Assembly (NCBI GenBank): GCA_018340805.1
Contig: JACMZG010000008.1
Span: forward strand, 72,844,049 to 72,908,048
Source of the DNA: Microvelia longipes
Lineage: Eukaryota; Arthropoda; Insecta; Hemiptera; Veliidae
Length of the DNA: 64,000 nt
Reading direction: 5' to 3'
The position numbers were made by a program, and so were the translations under genes. The notes beneath the pieces are model-generated. The model worked only from the letters and a program-made list of their open reading frames with translations, was not told the origin of the DNA and searched no databases. How positions within the stretch are numbered: position 1 is the stretch's first letter; each line of letters opens with the position of its first letter. Shown piece by piece: positions 46,736-59,294 of this stretch.

Positions 46736-47279
46736 TTAAATACGCTGTGTATACGTAGTACACACAGCGTGTTGAGGTAAAATAGCTCAAAGTTAGGCAG
46801 TTTTGAAACACACTCACTCGCACTCATTCAAATTCCAAGGCACTTCCAGCAATCTAGACACTCGAAATTTGGTCTATAGATAAATGTTGATGTGATTATC
46901 AATAAGAAAATGTCAAAATCTATCATTTTTAGGTCCTTCTACCTAATATGTTCTACCTAAGTTAAAAAGGTATTCCTAACCTCAATTTTACGTATAAAGA
47001 AACATTTTGACAACTAGCGCTACCTAGTAGAGCACACCAAAACGAAGAATATAAAGAGTTTTATTTTGACAGAACAAAAAATATTTTTATGCAATTTGTC
47101 TATTGTTTAATTAAATAAAATAATAAAAAACTGTTTTATCAACGGTTTAGTAATCAATAAGAGGTAAAATATGCTGTAACTGATAATTAATAATTATTAA
47201 TTATAACTAATAATTCAATAATATTTCTTAACGTATTTTTGTAAGGAATAATGTTCAAGCTTACAAAAAAGAATAAAGT

Positions 47280-47690
47280 TCCAACAAAAACACAAGCGTG
47301 TAAAAAAAGAGCCAAGTTTAGCGTAAAAAGTTGTGAGATCATTGAATAAGCCAAGTCGTAGGTTCCCAATAATGCTTGTTAACATATGAGGTCTTGGCGG
47401 TTTCTTTTTGTGACTTGGCCATTACGCAGCACTCACAGAAATACATAATAAGCTTATTAAATAGGCTGAATATATTATTATAATGTATGTCTACACTCTA
47501 TACAAGATGTTTAGTACCACACTGCCTTAAGCTGCGTAATGGTAATGTCAAAAAGTGAAACCGCCAAGATCTCATATATTTACGAGCATAAACAAATACC
47601 TACGACTTGGTTTATTTAATGATCTCACAACTTTTTACACTAGACTTGGCCTTTTTAAACACGCATCTTTTTGTTAGGATAAATCTTGCC
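47280..47690. mobile_element. Foldback element with about 160-bp arms
   Basis: Left arm 'aaaaagttgtgagatcattg', 'ccaagtcgtagg', 'gaggtcttggcggtttc', 'cattacgcag' is mirrored by 'gctgcgtaatg', 'gaaaccgccaagatctcata', 'cctacgacttgg', 'aatgatctcacaactttt'. Imperfect arms; central 85 bp unique. Confidence 0.78.
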
Positions 47691-48139
47691 TGCGAACATT
47701 ACTTTAAATATATACTGCAAATATCGTATATATTTAAATCCTCTAATCAATACGCGGCTAATCGGCTTGAAAAGTAAGCTGAAAAGCAAAGTTACCTTTA
47801 ACTTATAGAATATAAGCTTAATTATTTACAGCGAAAGCCTTGCAGGGGCAACTGGTCACGCAATGGGCAACATGCTGTTTTTAGATAAGCAGAAAGTACC
47901 TACTGTGCCCTGGCTTTCATGAACTTAACTGCAAGTTTAATCTTACTTAGCTGCTAGTAGTACATTACAATACCAACAAAGAAGTATTAATTTATTCTTG
48001 ATTATGATTATATTAAAAATTTTAAAGGTTATTTTTAACAAATAAAGGAATAAAGGAAACATAAATGTAAGTTAAAAGTAATCTATAGTAGAAACAACGT
48101 AGTTTGTATCACAGTGTAATATAGAAGAAAATCTGACGT

Positions 48140-48460
48140 TCATACATAATATAATAATAGTACTACTATTATTCATATATAAAAATAGTACTACTATTAT
48201 TCATATATAAAAATAGTACTACTATTATTCATATATAATAATAACTACTATTATTAATACATATATAATAATAGTACTATTGTTATTCATACATAATAAT
48301 AGCACTATTATTATTCAAATATAATAACAGTACTATTATTATTCATATATAATAATAGTACTGCTATTATTCATACATAATAATAACTACTATTATTATT
48401 CATACATAATAATAACTACTATTATTAGTATTTAATAATAGTACTATTCTTATTCATATA
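48140..48460 (+). repeat. Tandem repeat of ATAATAATAGTACTA units
   Basis: About 10 copies of 'ttattcatatataataatag' + 'tactacta' (28-31 bp). It is cut by the foldback element at 48,461 and resumes briefly at 49,627. Confidence 0.9.
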
Positions 48461-49626
48461 CAGGGTGTTTCATATAAAGTGTCCACCAAAGAAGGAGGTG
48501 ATAGTACTCCTCAAAGGGAACAAAAAATGTTCTATAATAAAAACCCCGATCTCCAACCGTTTTCCCACAAGGTCAAATTTAATATTTTAAAAAAATATTT
48601 GACCCCACATCATAAAATTGTTAATAGGGTTTAAACTATTCAAGCTAGAAAGGCGAAATGGGTCTCTAAACTACTAGCTATGTCAAATATTTTGTAACTA
48701 CTACCCAAAAATTTGCATGAAAAATGATTTTTTGAAAAATATGAATTTTATGGAATTTTTGTGGTAGGGCATTAGAGGAAGTAAGAGATGAGCAAAAGTT
48801 CAGCCAAGAACGGAAAAAACTTCTCTTATGATTGCCCTTTAAGAAAATTTAAATATTTTATACATTCAATAGTCAAAAATGTAAGCTATTGCTGCTAGAA
48901 AGTTGCAAAAACTGATAATTTTTGTCGTATAAAGATAAAATAATGTGTTTTTTAGGCAAAATATATTTTTTTCCAAAATAAACTAATAATGCGATTTTTA
49001 GACTCTAGGAGGTAAAATAAACATATTTTATTCTTACACATTTTTCACTAAAACCACTCTTTTCGCGTTTTTTAGAGATTTCTAATTATTTTATGTACTA
49101 TGTAATTAACATTGTAGAAATATGCAAAAATGCCAAAAAAATAACAGTTTTTCTAACTTCTAGGAAGAATGGCTCAACATTTTGACTATTGAATGTTTGA
49201 TGAAGTTTGGGTTTTCTTAAAAGGGTAATCATAAGAGAGTTTTTTCCATTCTTGGCTGAACTTTTGCTCATCACTTACTTCCTCTAATGCCCTACCACAA
49301 AAATTCCATAAAATTCATATTTTTCAAAAAAATCATTTTTCATGCAAATTTGGGTAGTAGTTACAAAATATTTGACATAGCTAGTAGTTTGTCCTTTAGA
49401 AAATTTACTCAGTTTTCTTACGAGACCCATTTCGCCTTTCTAGCTTGAATAGTTTAAACCCTATTAACAATTTTATGATGTGGGGTCAAATATTTTTTTA
49501 AAATATTAAATTTGACCTTGTGGAAAAACGGTTGGAGATCGGGGTTTTTATTAAAAACCTTTTTTGTTCCCTTTGAGGAGTACTATCACCTCTTTCTTTG
49601 GTGGACACTTTATATGAAACACCCTG
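48461..49626. mobile_element. 1.17-kb foldback element with about 430-bp terminal inverted repeats
   Basis: Both ends begin CAGGGTGTTTCATATAAAGT inward. Arms at 48,461-48,895 and 49,165-49,626 are near-identical inverted copies around a 270-bp AT-rich centre. TATA flanks both sides, so the target duplication is TA or TATA. No coding sequence. It interrupts an ATAATAATAGTACTA tandem array. CAGGGTGTTTC ends are common in insect genomes; I do not assign a superfamily. Confidence 0.88.
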
Positions 49627-49785
49627 TATAATAATAGGAATAATTTTATTAATTTGAAAAAACGGGCCTTTGCTCAATAGCCAATCCACGCTGTCAGCCC
49701 CAGGGGCCGCTTCGCGCCTCGGGGGCCTTTTTGTGGCCACATTGTTATTTTTCGTATTATTTCTTGCCTTGTTGAATATATATTA

Positions 49786-49787
<2 letters not shown>

Positions 49788-49845
<58 letters not shown>

Positions 49846-49873
49846 ATATTATATATTTTTTTTTTTTTTTTTA
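49788..49873. repeat. (AT)n tract followed by T-run
   Basis: About 50 bp AT then 15 T. It follows a GC-rich island at 49,660-49,745 ('ccaggggccgcttcgcgcct'). Confidence 0.92.
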
Positions 49874-49879
49874 ATCTTG

Positions 49880-50910
49880 AAATGGCGTTGAAACTTTATG
49901 GTCCCAGCAAGCCTTTGATATCGGGCCTGTAAAGTGAGGTGATGAAAATTTGCTAAATACATGGGGGGATTCCCCCAATCCATCTAAGCAAACCAACTAA
50001 TAAGCGTGCTTTTATTTTACAAATACGCAAAAAAGATTCATTGTTCTTAAACTTTTATATTGTTTTATTGCAATTCATTCTTTCTTTAGCAAGAGATAAT
50101 GAAGAAAAATAACAGAAGCGATTGAAAAAAATGTACGACGACAATATATTAGAAACAAGAAACGGCTTTACATCGTTTCGAGGCCCATTAACGGCCGGCG
50201 ATCAATAGACAAGACTATAGGGAGGAGTCTTCTAATAATGACTATCTAACTGTATTTAGTCAACACAGTTATAACTTGGAATAGACTTACAAGTTCGAAG
50301 CTAAGGAATAACTTAAAGTTAATTAGACATAGTCCGCTTCAAAGTTAAGACTCGAAGTAAAATATTCATAATTATCTTCCTTACAATGTCTCTTAAGAGA
50401 AAGAATATATTAAGTTGAACTATTTTTAAATTAATCTTATTTTAATTAATTAAAAAGAAAACTAAACTTTTGAATCATTATGCGATAATACTATCTATAG
50501 TTGCCACAGCTACGGCTGATTAGTAAACTATTATTTGTTAAAGTTTTGTATTATGTTAAATATTAATATTTTCTTCTAATAAATAGCTATTCAATTCTAT
50601 TCTAATCCGAAGTCTATGAGGATCTGGTTTTACATTAATCATTTACCTAATTGAAAAAAAGATTAGTGCCGTAATTTATCCTCTACTAGACCCATAACAT
50701 ACGGCTTTAGAGAACAGGAATATGGACTTTAAACCAATCGTAGAATTTTTGTAATCTAAAAATCAGAAAAACAATAAAAAATCAGCTAAGTGGAACCTAG
50801 GAACTTATTGTCATCTTATCGCATACGAAGCATTCGTATGCATACGGTTGTACGTATGCATAAGAACAACCTCACCGTTATGAGATCCTTACGCTCGTCC
50901 ATAATATATA
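49880..50910. other. Stretch without gene
   Basis: No coding similarity or repeats shared within the window. Contains a short palindromic run at 50,820-50,865 ('cgcatacgaagcattcgtat' and 'gcatacggttgtacgtatgc'). Confidence 0.55.
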
Positions 50911-50914
50911 AAAA

Positions 50915-51145
50915 TTGCATGATCGAAAACCAAGTTTTTTTGTGTCATCAACCCAGTTTGCTGAGTCAGCAATACTTAAAATAAATCTGTTAAATTCAAG
51001 GTTCATCTTTTTGCCGCGAAAAATTGCTATTATTTACGTTTTTTTGGGACAGTTAATCGAGTTAAGTCGATACGATAACCGATTAAGTCGATACCATAAG
51101 TGACCAAAAAGTTAAAAAACCAAAATTACGGTTCTTGAAAATTGT
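50915..51145 (+). repeat. Diverged third copy of the inverted-repeat arm module
   Basis: Matches 38,315-38,700 in order: 'gtcatcaaccc', 'ttgctgagtcagc', 'tttttgccgcgaaaaa', 'agtcgatacga', 'gtgaccaaaaagt'. Like the arm copies it lies beside a long (AT)n tract (51,166-51,470), so the tract is probably part of the element. Confidence 0.7.
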
Positions 51146-51159
51146 GTAATAAATACATA

Positions 51160-51178
51160 CATACATATATATATATAT

Positions 51179-51234
<56 letters not shown>

Positions 51235-51244
51235 TATATATAAA

Positions 51245-51306
<62 letters not shown>

Positions 51307-51327
51307 ATATATATATATTATATATAT

Positions 51328-51412
<85 letters not shown>

Positions 51413-51415
51413 TAT

Positions 51416-51449
<34 letters not shown>

Positions 51450-51475
51450 ATATATATATATGTATACATATACAT
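51160..51475. repeat. Long interrupted (AT)n tract
   Basis: About 310 bp, the longest in the window, with periodic TATTATA/ATAATAT breaks. Confidence 0.95.
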
Positions 51476-51599
51476 ACATGTTTTTTTTGTAAAAAACCCT
51501 GATACGGTTCATGGTCACACTCTGGGGTCCAACTCCCTCTATAAGAAAATTCGCTGAAAGGAGCGTTTGTTATGGTTCAAAGAATTTTAGATTATAGGA

Positions 51600-52285
51600 T
51601 TTGGAGACGATTGTAGTTTAAAGTATACTATAGTACTAATTCTATACTCCTTGGTGCTACCTCACACATCGAGATTATACCAGCCTTGCTAAGTTTGTAA
51701 TTCAATGATAACTTAGACCTACGGTCTAAAAGACGTGAGAGACACTTGAAGCATCGTAATACATCAGTAAGACCTATTGTTTTTCGAAATTTTAATAGCT
51801 CAAATTTTGAAAAATCAAATAGCTGAAATTTTATTTTGAGAATTTGTTTAGACAAGCTTAGGGATACCTTAAAAAAGTCTTTTACCTCTGCAACACAGCT
51901 GCGATCGTAGTGGACCATAAAGTGTCCCGTTTTTCATGATTTCGTTTATTTCTTAGTAGAAATACAAGATAATAAAAATTCTGTAAGTTAAGTTTGAAGC
52001 TACGTATATTGTTTAAGGAATAAAGCTAAAAACGAACCATAAATAAACTAAAAATTGCTACTTTCACGCAATATTAACAACCATAACTCAACAGAAAATG
52101 AATCAAATGATATGATTTTTTAATATCATGTAATCAACAGAACGGGTTATAACCCAAATTACAGATTTCAGAGCCGCAGAGCATTGGCCTGGTAAAATTA
52201 TAATTTGACAGGAAAACAGAATTTCAACAGTATCTTTAAAACGGCTTATTGTCTCGAAAGTTTGAATGGATTTTTGAAGAAATCA
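51600..52285. other. Stretch with an unrecognised 96-codon open frame
   Basis: A minus-strand frame at 51,918-51,628 (starts MVHYDRSCVAEVKDFFKV) has varied amino acid use unlike the AT-repeat frames, but I recognise no family, promoter or splice context. Confidence 0.3.
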
Positions 52286-52287
52286 AA

Positions 52288-52515
52288 AATCCTGGCGCGG
52301 TGGTCCGCATGTGGGGCGAATTTCCTTTGGAATGCGTGTTTCCGTGCTTAACAATCGATTCCTTGCCTTAGAACCCCAATTATGCTTTATAACCTAACTA
52401 GTTACTCAATTATCAAGAGCGGCTCGTAACTCACTTTTTCTCTATTTTTCAAAGTAAATGCGCATAACTATCCAGTTGGTTATACAAAAATATGCTTCTA
52501 AAATTGGCAATGCAT
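52288..52515 (+). repeat. Half copy of the palindromic element fused to a 5S-type repeat
   Basis: Reads 'tggcgcggtggtccgcatg', 'gcgaatttcctttggaatgc' and the central segment, then switches at about 52,515 into the minus-orientation front part of the 5S-bearing repeat. Confidence 0.72.
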
Positions 52516-52519
52516 GCAT

Positions 52520-52822
52520 ATTTTTTCTGCGTTTTATGATTCTTCGGAAGTCATTATTGCGTGTTAATGACAACATAAAAAAATATTTTCCAAACAGCAC
52601 AACTATAGCGGTAGATTGATTTTTCTACAAAGTTTCAACTCTCTAGCATAAATGCATTAGCAGCTACGATAATAACATGCACACACACATACAGACAGAA
52701 AACTTTAAGAAAACCACTCAGGAGGCCTTAAAAACACCTGAAACGGATGATTCCGGTTTCATCCCGGTTTTGAATTTTTTTGCAAAACACAATACTTTTC
52801 CAATAAATGAGGAAAAGTAATA
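52520..52822 (-). repeat. 5S-bearing repeat E, front part only
   Basis: Minus orientation; contains 'gtttcaactctctagcataa', 'acagacagaaaacttt', 'gattccggtttcatcccggt' and ends in 'aaatgaggaaaagtaa'. No 5S module. Confidence 0.75.
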
Positions 52823-53355
52823 AGGAAAGATTCTTTGTTATTAAAGCTACCTACTCATAGAATAATACGAAGAATTGAAATTTTCATGATGAAAACAAAA
52901 GGTGAAGAGCGGTAAAAATAGATACGAGAACAGTTTGTTCTAACAAAACAGTGATGTAAAAATTTAAAAATAAATTTGAATTATTTAAATACTGTGTATA
53001 ATACAACAGCTTTAGACTATGTGATCATTTAAATTTGTATTGAGGAATTACAGTAGATTTTTCCACTTCTGATACAGCGGCTTGATGCCAACGACATGAT
53101 TCATACCTGGAAAGTGCTCCTACTCAGAAGGGCAAATTATTTCGCTCCTTTCAAAGGCAAACTCTTACGCGAACCACTGAATTAAAAAAATCCTAACAGG
53201 ATTGTACCTCAATAATAATTATGGTAACAAACATAATGATGGTAAATTTGAACTCGTAAGAGTAATTTTTTCTGGGGGTAGAGACCATTTTCTTCGGAAA
53301 ATGGTCTTTCCAAAATAATACATCACAGAACTATATTTCTTTATCTACACATTAT

Positions 53356-53377
53356 GTTATATATATATACATATATA

Positions 53378-53431
<54 letters not shown>

Positions 53432-53510
53432 TTCCTAGGTGTCTCTCGCACAATTATATTGTGTCAACTATTCATGTTTTGCAAAACTCGGTAGTATCAA
53501 ATGATAAATA

Positions 53511-53596
<86 letters not shown>
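53356..53596. repeat. Paired (AT)n tracts
   Basis: Two tracts of about 70-85 bp flank a 75-bp unique stretch. Confidence 0.93.
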
Positions 53597-53597
<1 letters not shown>

Positions 53598-53941
53598 TTG
53601 TTACATTTCAAATTAGTATCTAACCCCCGCCTCCCAAAGTTGACCGGTGAAAGCTCAAATACCAAATAATTTGTGTTGGTAATTGTCTGCCATGTATGGT
53701 AGTCTGATTACCAAAATGTCTATTTCTATGGTAACTTTAAAAAGTTAAATTAGAGCATACCTTTATAATAATTTTGTTTGTCAACCCTTTGTTAACAAAC
53801 GGAAACACGACGGTCTCTAGGAGAAAGCTTTATCCCTCGGAATCAAAGCAGCCAATACCCCTGAAAGGGGATGGCTCCTGATCATCCGAAGGTTCGTCTA
53901 CCTAGGATTTCACGTAGGGAAGTTACTTTATATTAATTAAA

Positions 53942-54163
53942 AAAAATGTGTCATATTCTGTATAATTTGATACCAATATAAATTAATCCCGGTAATTTTC
54001 CCCTGAGCTATCGTTGTTATTAGCCATTTAAATTAAAAATAAGCTTACTGGTCTCATAGAATGCATCACTTCTTATAATTTGTATGGGAAATATATATGT
54101 CTGAGAAAAATTACCGGAATCCAGCGATATTGATATCAAATCGTCCAGAATATGACACATTTT
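53942..54163. mobile_element. 222-bp MITE with about 65-bp inverted termini
   Basis: Left 'aaaatgtgtcatattctgta' and right 'cgtccagaatatgacacatttt' mirror each other, as do 'cggtaattttcccctgagct' and 'ctgagaaaaattaccgga'. Confidence 0.75.
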
Positions 54164-54189
54164 CAGAAATGATCTATATAATGGTATTA

Positions 54190-54278
54190 ATGGTTAAAAA
54201 CGCCTGAAAAGGATATTCGGTTTCATCTCGGTTTCGGATTTTTTGCCAAACCGCAATACTTTTCCGGTATAAATGAGG
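54190..54278 (-). repeat. 5S-bearing repeat E, terminal fragment
   Basis: Only the terminal 90 bp: 'ttcggtttcatctcggtttc' to 'ggtataaatgaggaaaaagt'. Confidence 0.65.
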
Positions 54279-54917
54279 AAAAAGTGTAATCAGTGGAATT
54301 TCATCGTGTTTATATTTTCCATATAAACTGCCATATGCTCTTTATATACAATGCTCTTTAAATGCCATATGTCTTAGAATAGTACAATGTTGTACTGTTC
54401 TAAGACTATAACATATTTAATTTAAGTCGTCAATAGTTTAGGCTTAGAAATATTGTCATCTGAGCTTGACAGTATGAGACGAGGTCAGAGGATGACTATA
54501 GATTACCCTCATAGTTACAGCGGCTTAATGCCAACGTGAGTCATATCTAGAAAGATAGTCAGAGGAAAATTCTTATCCTACACATTTCCCAAACTTTTCA
54601 CAGAACGCCTAACTACAACCCTGTCATAAAACGTTTTAACAAATTACAAGAAAAATAATATATCAAATTTGACAATACATGAATATAGGGGCGATTCATT
54701 TCAGAGAAATCTAATCAAATTAAATTTATAAAATTCTTAGGCTAAATAAATATTACCTTACGAGCTGTTTCACAATAATAGAACAAAATCAAGGCAAAAT
54801 GTGTTAATTTATATGTTAAATAAATCACTCTCTAAAAACAGTATCAACGATTGGCTTCAAATATTTCCATAGATACGAGTATATATTACTAAAGCGGACA
54901 TAGCCTATCTCAATACA

Positions 54918-54919
54918 TT

Positions 54920-54990
<71 letters not shown>
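54918..54990. repeat. (AT)n tract
   Basis: About 70 bp; joined to a MITE B fragment on its left. Other AT tracts of 50-100 bp are at 6,893-6,975, 21,318-21,374, 62,496-62,590 and 63,870-63,917. Confidence 0.93.
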
Positions 54991-54992
<2 letters not shown>

Positions 54993-54999
54993 AAATGTA

Positions 55000-55840
55000 T
55001 ACTTTTTATAGTTTTTACTTTATTTAATTAGATATAAAGAGTAGACTCAGTGTGGCGCAGAAGCCTTTGTGAGCGTATGCCACACAAATGGTCAATAAAT
55101 ATTATTTTATTTATATATAATTTGAAATTTATTCATTGTGAACAGGTATTTAGATATAAAAAAATGTGTCCTTTTATAATGAAGGACCAAAAAAAACATC
55201 TTTTTATAGAGATTTTTAAAAGAAAAATGACATAAGGTTAAAATCGTGGGTTATATACATATGATAACCACGACATTTTTATGTCTTGTTATGTACATAT
55301 GAACAACATTTTTTCCTAGAAGTTTCTATGAAACAAGATAACTTTTGAAGGCTTTCAGATAGAAATGAAACTTGTACAAAAATCAACCTTATTAATGTCC
55401 TGAACCCTTTTGTTTATGAAATTTTTGGGACGTAATAAACCTAAACAATAACGATTGCAAAATTGCACTCAACCACAAATGTAATTGGATTGGGCTAGAA
55501 TTGAATACGCACATCCTGCTATGTATGTTAACACATATACGAAGTTAAACTTTATTATCAGCATTAGTTCCGACTTTATCGTTGGACATATAAGACTTTA
55601 TGTAAACTAAAAACGTTTTTCATCTTTTAGATTTTTGAACTCGCTAATATCGTTGCAATGTCATGTACAAAAATAGAAAGACAAAAAACACCAAAAAGAC
55701 GACACTCTTGTTTCTTATCGTTTTCAACAAAAAAAAATGTTTATGGAACTAGATTATTATTTTACTAAATAATATGATTTTAACTAATTATTTAACTGAA
55801 TTTAAACCTAAAATAAACATAATAAAAACAGTATAAGCTG
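55000..55840. other. Stretch without gene, degraded repeat traces
   Basis: 55,350-55,600 has weak traces of repeat E and the inverted-repeat arm module ('cttgtacaaaaatcaacctt', 'atcagcattagttccgactt'). No gene seen. Confidence 0.5.
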
Positions 55841-55902
55841 TCAATGCTCTGCGACTCCCTTCAAAGTTTTTGCGACCCCAAGGTCCAGTGTTGCAAAAAC
55901 CC

Positions 55903-55990
55903 CCAGGTTTCGACAACACTGAGTTTACTGTATTAGTCGATGGTGGTCAGGTTAATTTTTCGATGTTTCAAAATGTCAACAAGACCCTTC
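55903..55990 (-). mobile_element. MITE B, terminal fragment
   Basis: 'gtcaggttaatttttcgatg', 'tttcaaaatgtcaac' and 'cttctagtaatatatccgat' correspond to one end of the family. A second fragment, 'aagcggacatagcctatctc', lies at 54,886-54,918 beside an (AT)n tract. Confidence 0.7.
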
Positions 55991-56668
55991 TAGTAATATA
56001 TCCGATAGTTATTTTATTATTTTGGTTGCTAAAGAAGAAGAGTTCGTATTTTGACCAGAAATCAATATATTTGTTGAAAAAAAGGTAGAATAAGAAGAGA
56101 GTCGCATCCAGCTCAAAATTTAATCTCAAATTTCAACGCAAACTTTTTTCATACTGTTACTCACTATGTGCAAAATAACAATTTAATTATACTAAACTTT
56201 AACTCCAAGAGATTGAATCAATCACATATTAACAGCATTGAAATATTTTGTCAAAAAAATGTTTTTGCTGTAATATTCTTAATACAATAATAGGATATAA
56301 TTTTTACTATAGCACATCGGTAATTAAATTACAACATCTGTAGACTACATTCGTGTCCAAAAGACAAAAATAGGACACGGAAATACATCATAAAACTTGT
56401 TAAAAGTTAACACGATAACGGAGCAGCACATAAAGTTAGCGCTACCCACACCGTGGCGTGACAATGCAACAAATAATTCAGTCCACAAAAATACTTCTTC
56501 TAAGGAAAAAATTATCTTTAATACAGTTAATAACCTTTTTAAACATCAAATAAAGGAAAGAAGGAGATTTATGAAACAATAAAAACCAGTTTCAGCTCAA
56601 TCGGACCATCCTAAGTATCGCAATGGGCAAATAATTTTGACGTCTAAGTAAAAATAAATACTAAGTAA

Positions 56669-56974
56669 CATAGAGATATATCACTAGAGGGGCCTATTGA
56701 AACATCGAAAAAATAACCTGACCACCTTCGACTATCAATATAAAAATAAAAAACAAAATTACAGTGACTTACATCAATCACTCAAAATATAAATCAAAAC
56801 ACAAACAATTTGCTAGAAGCCGAAAATACTTGATTTATATTATAACCCTAACACACTTTTAAAAAAAGTTTCAATGAGATTACACAGAGCCCCTGAGAGC
56901 CCCAAAATTATGTTTCAGGACTCTCAATGTTAATTGAGCTAGGCTATGCCTCTTCTAGTATATATCTCTCTATG
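56669..56974 (+). mobile_element. MITE B, complete copy
   Basis: Starts 'catagagatatatcactaga' and ends with 'tctagtatatatctctctat'. This copy best shows the terminal inverted repeats of about 22 bp. Confidence 0.87.
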
Positions 56975-57461
56975 CTAAGTAAAGTCTATAATTTAAATAA
57001 GTTTTAAGTAAACTCAGATAAACATATGCATCTATAATAGTTCATAATTGTTCCGAGAGCATAGAACGCAAGGTTTGACCAAACAAATTTACAGCAGAGC
57101 ATACATTTTATTACTATTAATAATATTAATGTACAGGTAAACCTTAACAAAATTTAATTTATCTGTATTAATAGATAAAAATCAAAATTTTCTATAATAT
57201 GAATATTTAAATCGATTAAGTTGATTTGAATATTCAATCGTGCATAACTTAAAATCCACGAGACATTAAGATGAAATAAAACAAAACATGGTAGTTAGTG
57301 GTTTAATTTCAAAGTGTCAACAAAGTTGCATTTTGCTGGTACTTTGATCTTTTGCTGACACTTTAAAATTTCGCCGACACTTTAAACTTTTGCTGCGTGT
57401 TTTTACAAAAGTATAAAGTAAAACGTAATTAACAAAATATTTATTGGACTGTTAAGAATTA

Positions 57462-57710
57462 AATTCTAGGTTAATAATGAAGACTTCAGTCCTTTAGAGT
57501 TTTTATTTACATAAACATTAATAACAGACGTTTCGCACGGCGAAGTGAATAAACAAAACAAACAACCACCACCAAAAAAAAAAAAAACATTTTTGGTGGT
57601 GGTTGTTTAACACTGTAGATGCCTGGCTTCGCCATGCGAAACGTCAGTTATTAATGTTCATGTAAATAAAAGCTCTAAAGGACTGAAGTCTTCATTATTA
57701 ACCTAGAATT
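57462..57710. mobile_element. 249-bp palindromic MITE
   Basis: Ends AATTCTAGGTTAATAATGAA are mirrored almost perfectly for about 85 bp, through 'gacttcagtcctttagag' and 'taacagacgtttcgcacggc'. An inner hairpin 'aacaaccaccaccaaaa' / 'ttttggtggtggttgtt' lies in the centre. The 'agactgaagtcttcatt' motif also occurs at 36,650. Confidence 0.82.
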
Positions 57711-57894
57711 TGAAAAACGTAATTTTGCAAATTTATATCAGTATAACAGTACTTAATTTTGCCCCCGTGAGTAGACAATAGTTATTTTTACCAAGGGAGT
57801 AAAGAATGCTATTATTTCCTGAGCACTTACTTAGATGGTGCCTAAGATGTAAGCCGAGGGAACCAAAGCATTTAACTTCCGAGCAAAGCCAAGG

Positions 57895-58258
57895 GATTTA
57901 TATTTTGAGGGTAGTGCCCTAAAAAAATTTAAAAAAAATTAAAAAAATCTTCTTTTGACTTGAAGGAGATTTTGAGCCAAAAAAAACTTTTTGGTCGGGT
58001 ACCCCTTATAAATTTTGGGGGTGCCGCCCCCGGGAAAGAGTTACAAAAATTACATACCACACCCCTGAAAAAGTATACATAATTAGCTCTAACTCCAACA
58101 ATAGTTAACACGTTTAATTCTCAAGGGAAAAAAGTTACTTTTTACTCCTATGAGAGTGAAAAGTTACTTTTTACTCCCATGGGAGTGAAATAGCTTCTTT
58201 ACTCCCTAAGAACTAGTCAATAAACTACACATTATACACCGTCTAGAGATAACATATT
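57895..58258 (-). mobile_element. Repeat D, inverted partial copy
   Basis: Carries 'gggggtgccgcccccgggaa', three 'aaagttactttttactcc' units and ends 'acaccgtctagagataac', matching the 13.6-kb copy on the other strand. It lies about 80 bp downstream of the candidate HERC2 first exon. Confidence 0.75.
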
Positions 58259-58339
58259 TTTTTAAAACCTTTGAAGAAGGTTGAAATCTGAAGTTCATTG
58301 TGTTTATGCTATTGTAAGATTATAAAAAAATTGATTTAC

Positions 58340-58406
58340 TTGTTGAGTACTCTTCGAGTAGTCTTTCAGCCAGAATAGCCTCGTAATCCATGCTTAACCG
58401 GCTCAT
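58340..58406 (-). CDS. Candidate upstream first coding exon of HERC2 (speculative)
   Basis: On the minus strand an ATG at 58,406 in good context (A at -3) opens MSRLSMDYEAILAERLLEEY and runs to a GTAAAT donor at 58,339. The exon ends after one base of a codon, which is exactly the phase needed by exon A (start 37,039), and the junction keeps the frame open through the ATG of exon A. A second ATG at 58,391 also has good context. Against this, exon A has its own methionine (37,028) at almost the position of the human start, and the implied intron is 21 kb. It could instead be a first exon of another gene or chance. Confidence 0.35.
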
Positions 58407-59290
58407 CTTGTCTTAATAATTATCACAGTTTTTAACACAGATAGAAAATACTCGAGTAAAAAATATAAAAATATTTTATTTAAAATTTGTAGTACGTTAA
58501 GAAGAAAGTCGTCTTAAATAGCGATAGCTGCTAAAAAATGTATCTATTTTATTGTAATTATACTTATTCTCAAAATTATTTATGAATTTATAAGAAATAA
58601 AACAAAAACCAATGTTATATTAATCTTGATATTGTTTGGATGGAAACGAAAATGAATTAGGTTGAATTTGTTATTAATAGTTAATATGGCAGACTAATTA
58701 ACTTTAATCTAATACGATAATTAATAGACATGATGGAACTGAGAATCGCGAAGAACTAAATATGTAGAGAGCTAGCGAAATACTAAAAAAGAATAAGAGA
58801 AGAAGACGGATTTTTCAAGAAGAGAGACCTCTATGTTCTATTATAAAACCTTGATTGTGTATTTCTTTCTCTAATACTAACAAGAAGGTTTTTCACTCGC
58901 ACTCTATGTATATATTTATAAATACATATAAATAAACCCCGAGTTTATATATATCTTAACTAGATAAGTTTAATAGATGCAGAACAAAACACCCTCCACC
59001 GCTGCTCTTTAAAATGAAATTTTTTTCAAACAAAGAAAAAATATATCGTTGAACAACCGCCAAGATTATGTAAACAATAACAAGAGATCATTTTAAGAAT
59101 ATAAAAATATTGCCAAGTCTGGGCAATAAGGGGATTCCCACCGACTAATTTAGCAACATTTTCAGACTATTATACTTTAGATCTTTCACTAGTTTCTGCA
59201 TGTTCTGAATCTTGCAGGTTTTAAATAATAAGGAACGAAAACAACGTTTGACTTTTGATTTAAATAATTTCTATTCATTTATAATATTCA
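58407..59290. other. Region upstream of the candidate first exon
   Basis: If the 58.3-kb exon is real this would hold the HERC2 5' UTR and promoter. I see no convincing TATA/Inr pair or GC-rich island; it is uniformly AT-rich and contains no repeat shared with the window. Confidence 0.3.
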
Positions 59291-59294
59291 AAAT

